From: Flagellimonas taeanensis
GTDB taxonomy: Bacteria > Bacteroidota > Bacteroidia > Flavobacteriales > Flavobacteriaceae
Assembly: GCF_003584105.1 (NCBI RefSeq)
Contig: NZ_QXFO01000022.1
Span: 131,501 to 195,500 of the forward strand
Length of the DNA stretch: 64,000 nt
Direction of reading: 5' to 3'
Part shown: positions 8,563 through 17,504 of the stretch, one piece after another
Layout of the letters: each line of letters starts with the position of its first letter
How positions within the stretch are numbered: position 1 is the stretch's first letter
Program-made: the position numbers and the translations under genes
Notes under the pieces: model-generated
What the model was told of the DNA's origin: nothing
The model's input: the letters and a program-made list of their open reading frames with translations, nothing else
Database searches by the model: none

Positions 8563-9804
8563 TTGAATTTAGAATTGTTTATTGCCAAGCGCCTGATCAC
8601 AGGGAAGGAACATAAAATTAGTATTTCCGCCCCTATTATAAAAATCGCGATCGCTGCGATTGCCATTGGCGTGGTCATGATGCTAATTGCCATTGCCACC
8701 GGCGTGGGGCTAAAACATAAGGTCAGGGAGAAAATCGCGGCCTTCAACGGGCACATCCAAGTTTCCAACTACGACAATAACAGTTCCGAGGTTTCGGTCT
8801 CCCCCATATCCATCCATCAGGATTTTTATCCCCGATTCAAGGATGTGGAAGGGGTGCGGCACGTCCAAGCGGTGGCCACCAAAGGTGGGATCATCCGTAC
8901 CGAGGATACATTCGAAGGGATGTTGGCCAAGGGAGTGGGCACCGATTATGACTGGACAGCTTTCAAGGACTTTCTTGTGGAGGGCAGATTGCCCGACTAC
9001 TCCGGAAAACTCAACGATGAGGTGCTGGTCTCCAGAAGAATGGCCAATAGGTTGCAATTGGGAGTGGGGGATACCTTCTTTTCCTTTTTTCTAAAAGATG
9101 ATGATGCTTCGCAAATACCCAATAACCGACGCTTCAAGATCGTTGGGATCTACGACAGTGGTTTTGAGGAGTTTGATGCCACCTATGTCTTTGTGGATAT
9201 CCGCCACATCCAGCGCATGAACAAGTGGGAGGACAATCAAATCGGCAATTTTGAGGTCTTTTTGGACGATTTTGACCAGTTGGAAGAAAAGAGCAATGAG
9301 ATCTATGGCAAAACCATTTCCAGCCTTGACACTCAGAACATCCAAACAAAATACTATCGAATTTTTGAATGGTTGGGCCTTTTCGACTTCAATATCGCCC
9401 TGATCATCGGGATAATGGTCATCGTGGGGGGCATCAACATGATTACGGCCCTTTTGGTCTTGATCTTGGAACGCACCCAGATGATAGGCATTCTAAAGGC
9501 GTTGGGATCTGCCAACTGGAGCATCAGAAAGGTGTTTTTGTACAATGCGGCCTATTTGATCGCCATCGGACTTTTCTGGGGCAATGCCATAGGACTGGGT
9601 TTCATTTTCCTTCAGGACAGGTATCGTATGTTCAAGTTTCCCAATCCTGAGGAATATTACATCGAATATATCCCGATAAGCATTGACCTGGCCACCATTT
9701 TGCTATTGAATGTAGGGGTGATGCTCCTTTGTCTATTGATGCTCTTGGTACCATCCTATATCATCACCAAGATCACTCCGGTGAAGGCCATACAATTTGA
9801 GTAG
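8563..9804 (+). CDS. ABC transporter permease of the FtsX/LolC-E type
   Basis: A 413-residue inner-membrane permease of the MacB/FtsX superfamily, closest in layout to LolC/LolE. It has one N-terminal transmembrane helix (IIKIAIAAIAIGVVMMLIAI), a periplasmic domain of about 230 residues, then three C-terminal helices (NIALIIGIMVIVGGINMITA near residue 280, YLIAIGLFWGNAIGLGFIF near 328 and ILLLNVGVMLLCLLMLLV near 380). The motif ERTQMIGILKALG between them is the coupling helix characteristic of these permeases. The start is a TTG (MNLELFIAKRLI); no ATG fits the conserved start. The ATPase partner is not adjacent. Possible roles are lipoprotein release or envelope stress export. Confidence 0.87.
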   Translation: MNLELFIAKRLITGKEHKISISAPIIKIAIAAIAIGVVMMLIAIATGVGLKHKVREKIAAFNGHIQVSNYDNNSSEVSVSPISIHQDFYPRFKDVEGVRHVQAVATKGGIIRTEDTFEGMLAKGVGTDYDWTAFKDFLVEGRLPDYSGKLNDEVLVSRRMANRLQLGVGDTFFSFFLKDDDASQIPNNRRFKIVGIYDSGFEEFDATYVFVDIRHIQRMNKWEDNQIGNFEVFLDDFDQLEEKSNEIYGKTISSLDTQNIQTKYYRIFEWLGLFDFNIALIIGIMVIVGGINMITALLVLILERTQMIGILKALGSANWSIRKVFLYNAAYLIAIGLFWGNAIGLGFIFLQDRYRMFKFPNPEEYYIEYIPISIDLATILLLNVGVMLLCLLMLLVPSYIITKITPVKAIQFE

Positions 9805-9836
9805 TATTTGAAATCTAGATTGATCTATACCATATC

Positions 9837-10613
9837 ATGATACAGCTTAAGAACAATACATATACTGTGGGAATCGATGCAGGAGAACTGGTCAATTTTG
9901 TGGTCGATGGATATGAATTCATCCACCAAAAGGGAAGTCCGGGCTGGGGAAGTTCGGACACGGAGATGTTTCCCATCATCGGCCCAGTGAACGAAGCCAA
10001 TTTCAGGGTCAAGACACCCAAAGGGGAAGCAGTCCAGGATCAACACGGATTATTGCGGCAAATGGAGTACGGGTTGGAATCGCAAACGGAAACATCTGTC
10101 TTTTTTGCAAAGCGATACCATGCGGGCAGTGCCGTGAACAATTCCAAGTACCCCGACAAATCCACCGAGCCCCAATTGGCGTGGCCCTACGATTTTGTTT
10201 TTGAAAAATCCTTTCTGTTGAAGGACGGTGTGCTGGAAATCACGTTCAAGATCACCGGCGAGAAGGGAATGCCCTTTATGTTGGGGTACCATCCGGCCTT
10301 TAAGTTGCATTCCAGTTCCCCAAAGATCGTGGCCAAAGGCAGGGAAATCTCTTTGGATGAGGTCCTCGCCGTTGGGAACAGGGCGTTGCAGGTGCCCAAT
10401 TGTAGCTCCATCACACTACAGGATAGCAGGCAGATAACCGTGGAGACCGAAGGTTTTGGAAATTTTATGTGCTGGACCGAAGTGGACAATATGGTCTGTA
10501 TCGAGCCGATTTCGTTTTATCCCTATGACGTGAAACAATCGAACCTGCACGAAGGCTTTCTGCATTTGGACGGAACAGCAACATTTAAGGTGAGCTTGAA
10601 ACCAGGGGTCTAG
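9837..10613 (+). CDS. Aldose 1-epimerase-like protein (cytoplasmic)
   Basis: A 258-residue galactose-mutarotase-fold protein without a signal peptide. Conserved landmarks are YEFIHQKGSPGWGSSDTEMFPIIGP near residue 27-50, HGLLRQMEY near residue 68, and MLGYHPAFKL near residue 148, where the His is in the catalytic position. The family interconverts alpha and beta anomers of sugars. It belongs to the short COG2017 branch, whose substrates are mostly unassigned. It follows the permease by 32 bp and is convergent with the exonuclease gene (11 bp apart). It is distinct from the lipoprotein GalM in the arabinose operon. Confidence 0.85.
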   Translation: MIQLKNNTYTVGIDAGELVNFVVDGYEFIHQKGSPGWGSSDTEMFPIIGPVNEANFRVKTPKGEAVQDQHGLLRQMEYGLESQTETSVFFAKRYHAGSAVNNSKYPDKSTEPQLAWPYDFVFEKSFLLKDGVLEITFKITGEKGMPFMLGYHPAFKLHSSSPKIVAKGREISLDEVLAVGNRALQVPNCSSITLQDSRQITVETEGFGNFMCWTEVDNMVCIEPISFYPYDVKQSNLHEGFLHLDGTATFKVSLKPGV

Positions 10614-10624
10614 CAGGATCAATT

Positions 10625-11995
10625 TTAAGGGGCCAGAACGTTGGTCTTGGCGTGTTTCAACAAATAGGTAGCCAGAATGCTGTCCGTTTCCACCGTATTC
10701 TTTTGTGGGGTGATGAATGCCTCGATATCATCAAATGAATTGATCTCAACATCACTGTCGATAAAGCCATAGCCTCTATATATTCCCTCAGAGATGAGCA
10801 CTACGGCATTTTCATTTTCATCCCTGCCTTTTTCCTTGATAATCTTCACTTCGGAAGCCAACATCTTCATGTGGTCAATGGCTTCCTGTACTTTTTCATT
10901 GTAGGATGCAACGGTTTCCTCCCCTCTGCAGATTCCTTCACAGGTGTTGATTTGGTGATGGGAACAGGCGGCATTCGTCTGTTGCAAATGGCAATACTTG
11001 GGGCAAAGCGCAAAATTTTTGCACAGTTCTTCCAAATAGGCCCTGCAATCGGTCTGGTTGTAGAAAATCTTTAGTGGGTTGGGAACTCCTTTGTTGGTAT
11101 TGAAGGCCAGGTGCACAATACCGTTCCTGTCCTCATAGGCAAAAATCGCATATTGCCGCACCGTGCGTTTTTGGGCACGGTTGTAGGGGGGAAAGAGTCT
11201 TTTGATTTCGGCGGATTCCATCAGCAGGGCGACCAGTTCGTTGCCGGAAAGCTTAAAATCGATGTCGGCCGTTTCACTGCACATTTGGGTTTCCTTCACG
11301 CTTTTGTCATAAAAGTGTCCGAGCACCCTTTTTTTCAAGTTGATAGCCTTTCCGACATAGATGATTTCCCCTTTTTGGTTCTTGAAATAATAGATGCCCG
11401 GTTTGGGTGGGATTTTGTCAAAAACGGACTTGGGCAGGTGGGGAGGGAGGGTGGCCTCTTGACTCCGGGCATTCAAAAATTGCTTGAAGACACTTTCGGA
11501 AGTTGGAATGGCCATCAATTTTTGAAAGAGCAGTACGGTGGCATGGGCATCACCTCGGGCCCTGTGCCTGTCCACTAAGGGAATCTGGATGGCAGAGCAC
11601 AGTTTTCCCAAGCTGTAGGATCCCAATCCGGGGATGAGCTTTCGGGACAACCGTACCGTGCACAATTTTTTTCTTGTAAAATCGACCCCGATCTGTCTGA
11701 ACTCCTCCTTGATCACCCCGTAGTCAAAATTTACGGAGTGTGCCACAAAGACACAGCTTTCCGTTAGGTCCAGAACATTGTTTGCTATTTCGGAAAAAGT
11801 GGGCGCACCCTGCACCATTTGGTCATCGATGCCTGTGAGGCCAGTAATAAAATGTGGAATGGGGCATTGGGGGTTCACCAGAGTGGTGAACTCGTCCACA
11901 ATCTGGTTTCCATCATACTTGAAAATGGAAATTTCAGTGATCTTGTTGCCTTTGATGCCGTTGCCCGTGGTCTCTATGTCGATGATGGTGTACAA
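10625..11995 (-). CDS. DnaQ-type exonuclease fused to a UvrC-type GIY-YIG nuclease
   Basis: A 456-residue two-domain nuclease. Residues 1-165 are a DEDDh 3'-5' exonuclease: IIDIETTG (first Asp/Glu pair), HSVNFDYGVI (second motif), and DRHRARGDAHAT (the His-x4-Asp motif). Residues 190-290 are a GIY-YIG domain as in UvrC/Cho: PPKPGIYYFKNQKGEIIYVGKAINLKKRV. A cysteine-rich segment follows (CAKNF-like CKNFALCPKYCHLQQTNAAC near residue 335). This fusion is widespread in Bacteroidota and is thought to act in DNA repair, but its role is not proven. The start is the TTG at 11995; an in-frame stop 30 bp upstream leaves no ATG. Confidence 0.9.
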   Translation of the reverse strand: MYTIIDIETTGNGIKGNKITEISIFKYDGNQIVDEFTTLVNPQCPIPHFITGLTGIDDQMVQGAPTFSEIANNVLDLTESCVFVAHSVNFDYGVIKEEFRQIGVDFTRKKLCTVRLSRKLIPGLGSYSLGKLCSAIQIPLVDRHRARGDAHATVLLFQKLMAIPTSESVFKQFLNARSQEATLPPHLPKSVFDKIPPKPGIYYFKNQKGEIIYVGKAINLKKRVLGHFYDKSVKETQMCSETADIDFKLSGNELVALLMESAEIKRLFPPYNRAQKRTVRQYAIFAYEDRNGIVHLAFNTNKGVPNPLKIFYNQTDCRAYLEELCKNFALCPKYCHLQQTNAACSHHQINTCEGICRGEETVASYNEKVQEAIDHMKMLASEVKIIKEKGRDENENAVVLISEGIYRGYGFIDSDVEINSFDDIEAFITPQKNTVETDSILATYLLKHAKTNVLAP

Positions 11996-12236
11996 AACGA
12001 TGGATCCTAATCGACCCTGAAATTAGATATAAAGTAAACAGTTACCAAACGGATGGGCCATTACAGTAGCTATGCACATCAGGGGCAATGTGGCGATAAT
12101 CGCTCCTATAGCATGTATAAAGGAATTTTTTTTTGAAAGAATGGAAATCTGCCTATTGGTCAAAGTCAACTTTTTCATCCAATAAATGTTTCTTCAGATA
12201 AAAAAAAGAGTGGAATCGAAGCCATTTTATCAAAGG

Positions 12237-12260
12237 TTTGAAAGTGTAAAAAATATACTT
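12237..12260 (+). promoter_or_regulatory. Upstream copy of the arabinose-type element
   Basis: Contains GTGTAAAAAATATACTT. Over 24 bases it matches the copy at 12377-12400 at 18 positions, and it lies exactly 140 bp upstream of it. Paired sites at this distance could allow DNA looping by a repressor. It is the weakest of the set. Confidence 0.45.
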
Positions 12261-12320
12261 GTAATTTGATTTTTGATAGAATTTTTTGACCAAATCCCCA
12301 AAAAAGGGCTTAATAAATCA

Positions 12321-12344
12321 ATATAGTATCAAAACAGGATAATA
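12321..12344 (+). promoter_or_regulatory. Hydroxyproline-regulon motif, copy a (susC1)
   Basis: ATATAGTAT, eight bases, then GATAATA. It contains the imperfect inverted repeat TAGTATC/GATAATA. It has the same 24-bp layout as the five other copies in this window, and a TAnnTTTA box begins 28 bp beyond its end. Confidence 0.7.
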
Positions 12345-12372
12345 TTTCCATAAATCTTCTAATTCATAAAGT

Positions 12373-12380
12373 TACATTTA
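12373..12380 (+). promoter_or_regulatory. Probable susC1 promoter -7 box
   Basis: TACATTTA, close to the Bacteroidota TAnnTTTG consensus. It is placed 28 bp after motif copy a and overlaps the element at 12377-12400. The predicted leader is about 95 nt. Its position suggests activation through the motif and repression through the element. Confidence 0.5.
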
Positions 12381-12400
12381 CAAGTGTAAAAATAACGCTT
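12377..12400 (+). promoter_or_regulatory. Arabinose-type element shared with the ara operon promoter
   Basis: Core GTGTAAAAATAACGCTT, preceded by TTTACAA so that TTTACA-AG-TGTAAA is a palindrome. It matches the element at 45430-45453 at 20 of 24 positions; all four differences are transitions. It overlaps the probable promoter box, which suits a repressor site. Binding by the Nudix AraR-type protein at 44466-45203 is inferred. Confidence 0.6.
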
Positions 12401-12480
12401 ATTAATTTTTGACAAAATTTCAAAATCAAGAGTGATGAGTTTTATGCGAGAGATTAACTAAACAAACTAAAAATGTATTT

Positions 12481-15477
12481 ATGAAATTGGCTAGCTTTTT
12501 ATTCAAAGAATGTCAGGGAACAAATCGTTTCAAAAAACAGGTTTTGTTTGCCATGTTCTGCCTTTTTGTGGTGCAGGTTGGACTTTCCCAACAGAAGGTT
12601 TCAGGTACTGTGACCGATGAGCAGGGAATTCCCATTGCAGGGGCGGCAGTTATGCAAAAGAACACGACCAACGGTACCGCCACGGATTTTGACGGGAATT
12701 TTGAGATCACCACCACTGCTCCCAATGCCGTACTGGTATTTTCCTATTTGGGTTTTGTGGCACAAGAGATCCCCGTTCAGGGATCCACTATAAATGTAAT
12801 GTTGAAAGAGGATCTACAGCAACTCTCTGAAGTGGTGGTGATTGGTTATGGTACGCAAAAACGTGCCGATGTCACCAGTTCCGTGGCCACAGTGAAGGCC
12901 GAGGATTTTGTGCAGGGCAACGTTAGGGATGCTGCACAGCTTATCCAGGGCAAGGTTGCGGGCCTATCTGTTTCCGCACCTTCAGGGGACCCCACCAAGG
13001 GGACCCAGATCAGTCTAAGGGGTATATCAACGTTATCGTCAGGAGGATCCAATCCCTTGGTGTTGGTGGATGGTGTTCCGGGCAGCTTGAACACGGTGGC
13101 CCCTGAAGATATTGAGTCCATCGATGTTTTGAAAGATGGCTCCGCCACTGCGATTTATGGTACGCGGGGTACCAATGGGGTGATTATCATTACCACCAAA
13201 CAGGGTACCAATGATATGAAATCCACCATTGAATACAACGGGTATGCCTCCTTGGCCACCATTGCTGATAGGATGGACTTTTTGGACGCATCCGAGCTCA
13301 GGGAAAAATTCAACGAGGGATACACTTTTACCGGTGCCAACCTACAGGATTTTGGAGCCGATACGGATTGGGTGGATGCAATTACCAGGGATGCCTTCAG
13401 CCAAGTGCACAACATTATCTTTAGGGGAGGAAATTCCACTTCAAACATGACGGCCTCTGTGAACTATAGGGATATTGAGGGAATCTTCCTGAAATCCAAT
13501 AATGAGAAGTATACGGGTAGAATCAATGTGAACCACGCCATGTTTGATAATAAACTGAAGACCAATGTTGGTGTCATTTTAAGTGAGCAAGTGTACAATG
13601 CCTTGGGTGATGGGGAGAGCTTCAACCCATACATTTATCGTCAGGCCATTATTCACAATCCAACGGAACCCATTCGAAACGAGGACGGAAGCTGGTTTGA
13701 AAGAGCCGTATATTTTTATGACAACCCAGTTTCCTATATCGAAGAAACATTTGGGGAAAACCGGTACCGAACCAGTAGGATAGATTTCTCCATGAGCTAT
13801 GATTTTGGGGACCACCTTACCGTAAAAGGTTTATACACCCGAAAAGGGGAAACCAATATCAGGGGATTCTATCAGACAAAGAACCACGTGTCCACCACTG
13901 AAAATGGACAGGGTGGATTTGCATCCAGAGGCACGGATAATTACGTAGGGAACTATGGTCAGTTCACCGTGGATTACGACAACAGTTTTGGTGCCCACAA
14001 AGTAACTGCACTGGTTGGGTACAACTACGAGGATAACATGAACGAGGGTTTCTGGGCCACCAACCGAAGGTTCCCCACCGATGGTTTTACCTATAACAAT
14101 TTAGGTAGTGGGCAAGGACTACAGTTGGGAGAGGCTGGTATGGGCAGCTATAAGAATGCGGACAAGTTGATTGCATTCTTCTCAAGGGTGACCTATAACT
14201 ATGATGACCGCTACCTTTTGATGGCCAGTATGCGTCGTGAAGGCTCCTCCCGTTTTGGTGAGGATTACAAATGGGGTAATTTCCCTGGAATTTCCTTGGG
14301 ATGGCGTATAGACCAAGAATCCTTCGCTGATAACTGGAACTGGTTGTCCAATTTGAAACTACGTACAGGTTTTGGGGTCACTGGTACCAATGCGGGTAAC
14401 AGATACCAATCCTTGAGTGGACTTACTTATGGGGATTATTTCTTGAACAATGGTGAATGGGTAAGGCAGTTGGTGCCTTCCCGTAATGCCAACCCCAATT
14501 TACGCTGGGAAAAGAAGGAGGAATTTAACGTGGGTCTGGATTATGGAATCTTGGACGGACGGATCAATGGTTCCGTGGACTATTATAACAGGACAACCAA
14601 AGATGCCCTCTTCAACTATAGCGTTCCCACACCACCTTATTTTTATGGCAATATAGCGGCCAATGTGGCGCAGATCAAGAACTCTGGTCTGGAATTCTTA
14701 GTGAACGTGACCCCGTTCCAAACGGAGAATTTCCAGTGGACCGCGAACTTGACCTATTCCACCAATACGAATGAGATTGTATCCCTGTCCAATGATGAAT
14801 TCCAATTAACCAACGATTTCTTCGATCAAGGATATACAGGAGAACCCATTCAGATTGCTACCCACAGGGTTCAGGAAGGGCAGCCCATCGGCAACTTCTT
14901 TGGATTGAAGAGCGTGGACATCACTGATGATGGAATCTGGATCATTGAAAGACCGGACGGAACACGGGTTCCTGCAACTGAGGCTACCAACGATGACCGT
15001 CAGGTATTGGGGAATGGTCTTCCGAAAGCATACTATAGCTGGAACAACACCATGAAATACAAGAACTGGGACCTTATGTTCAACCTTAGGGGTGCATTGG
15101 ATTACCAAGTCCTGAACTTTTCCCGCATGTTCTATGAGAATCCCACCATCGGTTACAATACCTTGGATTCCGCTTATGATCTGGTGTATGGTAAAGCAGT
15201 GCTGCAAGATGTGCAACGTTTTGTGAGCCACTATGTGGAAGATGGTGACTTCTTGAAGATTGACAATGTTACCTTGGGGTATACCCTTCCCAAAGATGCC
15301 ATTAAGTTTGCCCAGACATTCCGCATCTACGCCTCTGGTCTGAACTTGGCAACCTTTTCAAAATATAAGGGAATCGACCCAGAAGTAAATCGGGATGGAT
15401 TGGCACCAGGCAATGATGAAAGGGATAAATACCCTACCATCAGGACATTTACATTGGGCATCAACTTCACATTTTAA
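12481..15477 (+). CDS. SusC/RagA TonB-linked outer membrane transporter 1
   Basis: A 998-residue SusC-family transporter. It has a signal region ending VQVGLSQQ (residue ~37), a carboxypeptidase-regulatory-like domain (VSGTVTDEQGIPIAGAAV to DGNFEI), a TonB box region (LSEVVVIGYGTQKR near residue 115-128), and a plug with SSVATVKAEDF and PLVLVDGVPG. The beta-barrel ends in LGINFTF with the terminal aromatic residue. It forms the energised channel that imports oligomers held by its SusD partner, which lies 11 bp downstream. The promoter region carries both the hydroxyproline-regulon motif and the arabinose-type element, which none of the other transport genes here does. I therefore infer a glycopeptide or arabino-oligosaccharide substrate; the protein itself does not reveal it. 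Confidence 0.93.
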   Translation: MKLASFLFKECQGTNRFKKQVLFAMFCLFVVQVGLSQQKVSGTVTDEQGIPIAGAAVMQKNTTNGTATDFDGNFEITTTAPNAVLVFSYLGFVAQEIPVQGSTINVMLKEDLQQLSEVVVIGYGTQKRADVTSSVATVKAEDFVQGNVRDAAQLIQGKVAGLSVSAPSGDPTKGTQISLRGISTLSSGGSNPLVLVDGVPGSLNTVAPEDIESIDVLKDGSATAIYGTRGTNGVIIITTKQGTNDMKSTIEYNGYASLATIADRMDFLDASELREKFNEGYTFTGANLQDFGADTDWVDAITRDAFSQVHNIIFRGGNSTSNMTASVNYRDIEGIFLKSNNEKYTGRINVNHAMFDNKLKTNVGVILSEQVYNALGDGESFNPYIYRQAIIHNPTEPIRNEDGSWFERAVYFYDNPVSYIEETFGENRYRTSRIDFSMSYDFGDHLTVKGLYTRKGETNIRGFYQTKNHVSTTENGQGGFASRGTDNYVGNYGQFTVDYDNSFGAHKVTALVGYNYEDNMNEGFWATNRRFPTDGFTYNNLGSGQGLQLGEAGMGSYKNADKLIAFFSRVTYNYDDRYLLMASMRREGSSRFGEDYKWGNFPGISLGWRIDQESFADNWNWLSNLKLRTGFGVTGTNAGNRYQSLSGLTYGDYFLNNGEWVRQLVPSRNANPNLRWEKKEEFNVGLDYGILDGRINGSVDYYNRTTKDALFNYSVPTPPYFYGNIAANVAQIKNSGLEFLVNVTPFQTENFQWTANLTYSTNTNEIVSLSNDEFQLTNDFFDQGYTGEPIQIATHRVQEGQPIGNFFGLKSVDITDDGIWIIERPDGTRVPATEATNDDRQVLGNGLPKAYYSWNNTMKYKNWDLMFNLRGALDYQVLNFSRMFYENPTIGYNTLDSAYDLVYGKAVLQDVQRFVSHYVEDGDFLKIDNVTLGYTLPKDAIKFAQTFRIYASGLNLATFSKYKGIDPEVNRDGLAPGNDERDKYPTIRTFTLGINFTF

Positions 15478-15488
15478 AATATAAGACT

Positions 15489-17093
15489 ATGAAAAATATA
15501 CGAAACAAAGTGATTGCACTTAGATTGAGATTTTTGGTGCTGTCGGTCAGTGTGATTCTGCTACCGATAGGCTGTACTGACCTAGAGGAGGAAGTTTTCT
15601 CGGAAGTGACCGAATCCTCCTTCGTGCCAGCGGAGTCGGATATCATTTCAGTGATGGCCTCCGCCTACACGCCCATGCGCTATGTTATGGGATGGCAGGG
15701 ATACTTTGACCTTCAGGAAGAGCCTGCGGATATGTTTGTTACCCCAACAAGGCCCAATGGATGGGATGATGGGGGAACCTATAAAAGGATGCACTTCCAT
15801 GAATGGACGGAGACCCAGTGGCAGCCAAGGAATACATGGATCACCTGCTTTAATGGCATCAACAGCGCCAATAGGGTTATTCTTCAAATCGAGTCAGGGG
15901 AACTGCCCGTGAGTGAGGCCCAAGCTACATCCATCATTGCAGAAATGAGGGCACTCAGGGCCCTCTACTACTCTATGTTGGTAGATACACACGGAAATGT
16001 GCCCATCATTGCCAGTTATAGTGATGAACTTCCTGTTCAGAATACCCGTACCGAGGTCTATGATTTCATCGTCTCAGAATTGAACGAGGTGATTCCAGAC
16101 CTGACCGAAATAGTAGATCAATCCACTTATGGGCGTATGACCAAATGGGCGGCATACCATGTTTTGGCACGTGTGTACCTGAACGCCGAAGTTTATACAG
16201 GTACTGCTCAATGGGCCAATGTGATCACTGCTTGTGATGCAATTATCGGTAGTGGGGCTTTCACCCTCTCATCCAGTTATTCCGACATATTCGCCACAGA
16301 GAACCAAGGTAATCCCGAAATGGTCTTTGCCATTCCGTATGATCAGATTTTTGCGGGACAATGGAACGCCCACATGAAAATGTTGTTGCCCGACCACCGA
16401 TTGGTATTCGGGATGCAGGCACAGCCATGGGGAGGATCCAGCTGTAACCCACAGTTCATAGATAGTTACGAACCTACGGATAACCGTTTGGCCGATACTT
16501 GGTTGATGGGTGACCAGTTGAACTACTCGGATGGAAGCGTTGTCATGACCCTAAGAAAAGAAATGCCGAGTATATATAACTGTGATTTCACAGATGGGTT
16601 CAGGTGTGGAAAGTACGAAATAGAACCAGGGGCCACAGGAGGTCTTAGCGTCGATTTCCCGTTCTTGCGGTACACAGATGTATTGATGATGAAGGCAGAG
16701 GCATTGCTCCGAACCAATAGAAGTGATGAAGCTGCTGTCATAGTTACCCAAGTGCGTCAAAGATCTTTTGATGATTCGGCCGATGCAACGGTCACCGGAG
16801 CCGAATTGGAAGGGGATACCACGGTCCAGTACGGAACTTTGGCCGAGGATGGCACCATCGATCAACCAGGAGATCAATCCGTAGTGCCCTATGGACGTTT
16901 TTTGGACGAACTGGGCTGGGAATTTGCGGCGGAGGCCAGAAGAAGGACAGATTTGATACGCTTTGGAGTATATCAGACCAAAAACTGGTACAACCATACT
17001 CCTAAAGGAGACTATACCACTCTTTTCCCTATAGGTTTGGAAGAAAGGAACACCAACACCAACTTACAGCAGAACCCTGGATACCCCAACTGA
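15489..17093 (+). CDS. SusD/RagB outer membrane lipoprotein 1
   Basis: A 534-residue SusD/RagB lipoprotein. The signal peptide ends VILLPIGCTDLEEE, placing the lipidated Cys near residue 29. TPR-like helices follow (ISAEMRALRALYYSMLVDTHGNVPI-type text near residue 155, AAYHVLARVYLNAEVY near residue 220). The C-terminal part has the family pattern FLRYTDVLMMKAEALLRT near residue 395 and GWEFAAEARRRTDLIRFG near residue 477, ending in FPIGLEERNTNTNLQQNPGY. It caps the SusC1 barrel and binds the substrate at the cell surface. A strong terminator 50 bp downstream ends the pair as a two-gene operon. Confidence 0.93.
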   Translation: MKNIRNKVIALRLRFLVLSVSVILLPIGCTDLEEEVFSEVTESSFVPAESDIISVMASAYTPMRYVMGWQGYFDLQEEPADMFVTPTRPNGWDDGGTYKRMHFHEWTETQWQPRNTWITCFNGINSANRVILQIESGELPVSEAQATSIIAEMRALRALYYSMLVDTHGNVPIIASYSDELPVQNTRTEVYDFIVSELNEVIPDLTEIVDQSTYGRMTKWAAYHVLARVYLNAEVYTGTAQWANVITACDAIIGSGAFTLSSSYSDIFATENQGNPEMVFAIPYDQIFAGQWNAHMKMLLPDHRLVFGMQAQPWGGSSCNPQFIDSYEPTDNRLADTWLMGDQLNYSDGSVVMTLRKEMPSIYNCDFTDGFRCGKYEIEPGATGGLSVDFPFLRYTDVLMMKAEALLRTNRSDEAAVIVTQVRQRSFDDSADATVTGAELEGDTTVQYGTLAEDGTIDQPGDQSVVPYGRFLDELGWEFAAEARRRTDLIRFGVYQTKNWYNHTPKGDYTTLFPIGLEERNTNTNLQQNPGYPN

Positions 17094-17144
17094 TCGGTAA
17101 GTATATAGCATTTCATTAATTGTTTTGAGTTAGTAGTTAGTGAC

Positions 17145-17178
17145 GAAAGCGAATGGATTTCCATTCGCTTTCTTTTTT
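17145..17178 (+). terminator. Intrinsic terminator after susD1
   Basis: GAAAGCGAATGG, loop ATTT, CCATTCGCTTTC, then TTTTTT. A perfect 12-bp stem with a T tract, 51 bp after the susD1 stop. Confidence 0.9.
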
Positions 17179-17336
17179 ATGCAAGGACAATTTTTGACTG
17201 GAAAATGAGGTGTCGGCAGTATGTATATGGGGGCACTTTTTGCATCTCAAATGACACTTGACAATATGTGTCGAATGCTCCATTGGGAGCCATAAAAAGA
17301 GGGGCTAAAGTTAAAAACACCATGGATGTAATAACA

Positions 17337-17360
17337 TATTATCGTATATGCATATTATAT
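17337..17360 (-). promoter_or_regulatory. Hydroxyproline-regulon motif, copy e (susC2, inverted)
   Basis: Read on the minus strand: ATATAATAT, eight bases, GATAATA. It has one change from copy a in the conserved positions. The TAAGTTTC box downstream of it on the plus strand starts 34 bp from its edge, the same gap as the other inverted copy (29071-29094). Confidence 0.55.
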
Positions 17361-17466
17361 TATCCCACACCATTTAAGCTCTTCAAATTTTTTATAAGTT
17401 TCGGTAAGGAAATCGTTAAATCCTTTCAAACAGCCTAGCTAAGGATAATAGTGTAATAAATAAAAT

Positions 17467-17504
17467 GCATTTATGGTACCGCTTCTATAGGTACAGATAA
17501 ATGC
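17467..17504 (+). other. Leader hairpin upstream of susC2
   Basis: GCATTTATGGTACC, a nine-base loop, GGTAC, AG, ATAAATGC. The arms can pair over about 13 bp with one mismatch. There is no T tract, so it is not a terminator. It lies about 215 nt before the susC2 start, inside the probable leader RNA; an attenuation, RNA-stability or protein-binding role is possible. Confidence 0.5.

Larger units (their letters stand above)
11996..12480. other. 485-bp susC1 upstream region with three recognised sites
   Basis: AT-rich intergenic DNA between the divergent exonuclease and susC1 genes. It holds two copies of the RTGTAAAAA element (12237-12260 and 12377-12400), one copy of the ATATAGTAT motif (12321-12344) and a probable promoter box at 12373-12380. 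The first 200 bp from the exonuclease start contain nothing I recognise. Confidence 0.7.

Noticed and set aside
9805-9836. A TAGTAT-containing string before the cytoplasmic aldose epimerase as a seventh motif copy
   Set aside because: The GNTAATA half at the fixed eight-base spacing is absent.
17145-17178. The inverted repeat after susD1 as an operator for susC2
   Set aside because: The T tract directly after the stem and the position just after a stop codon mark it as a terminator.
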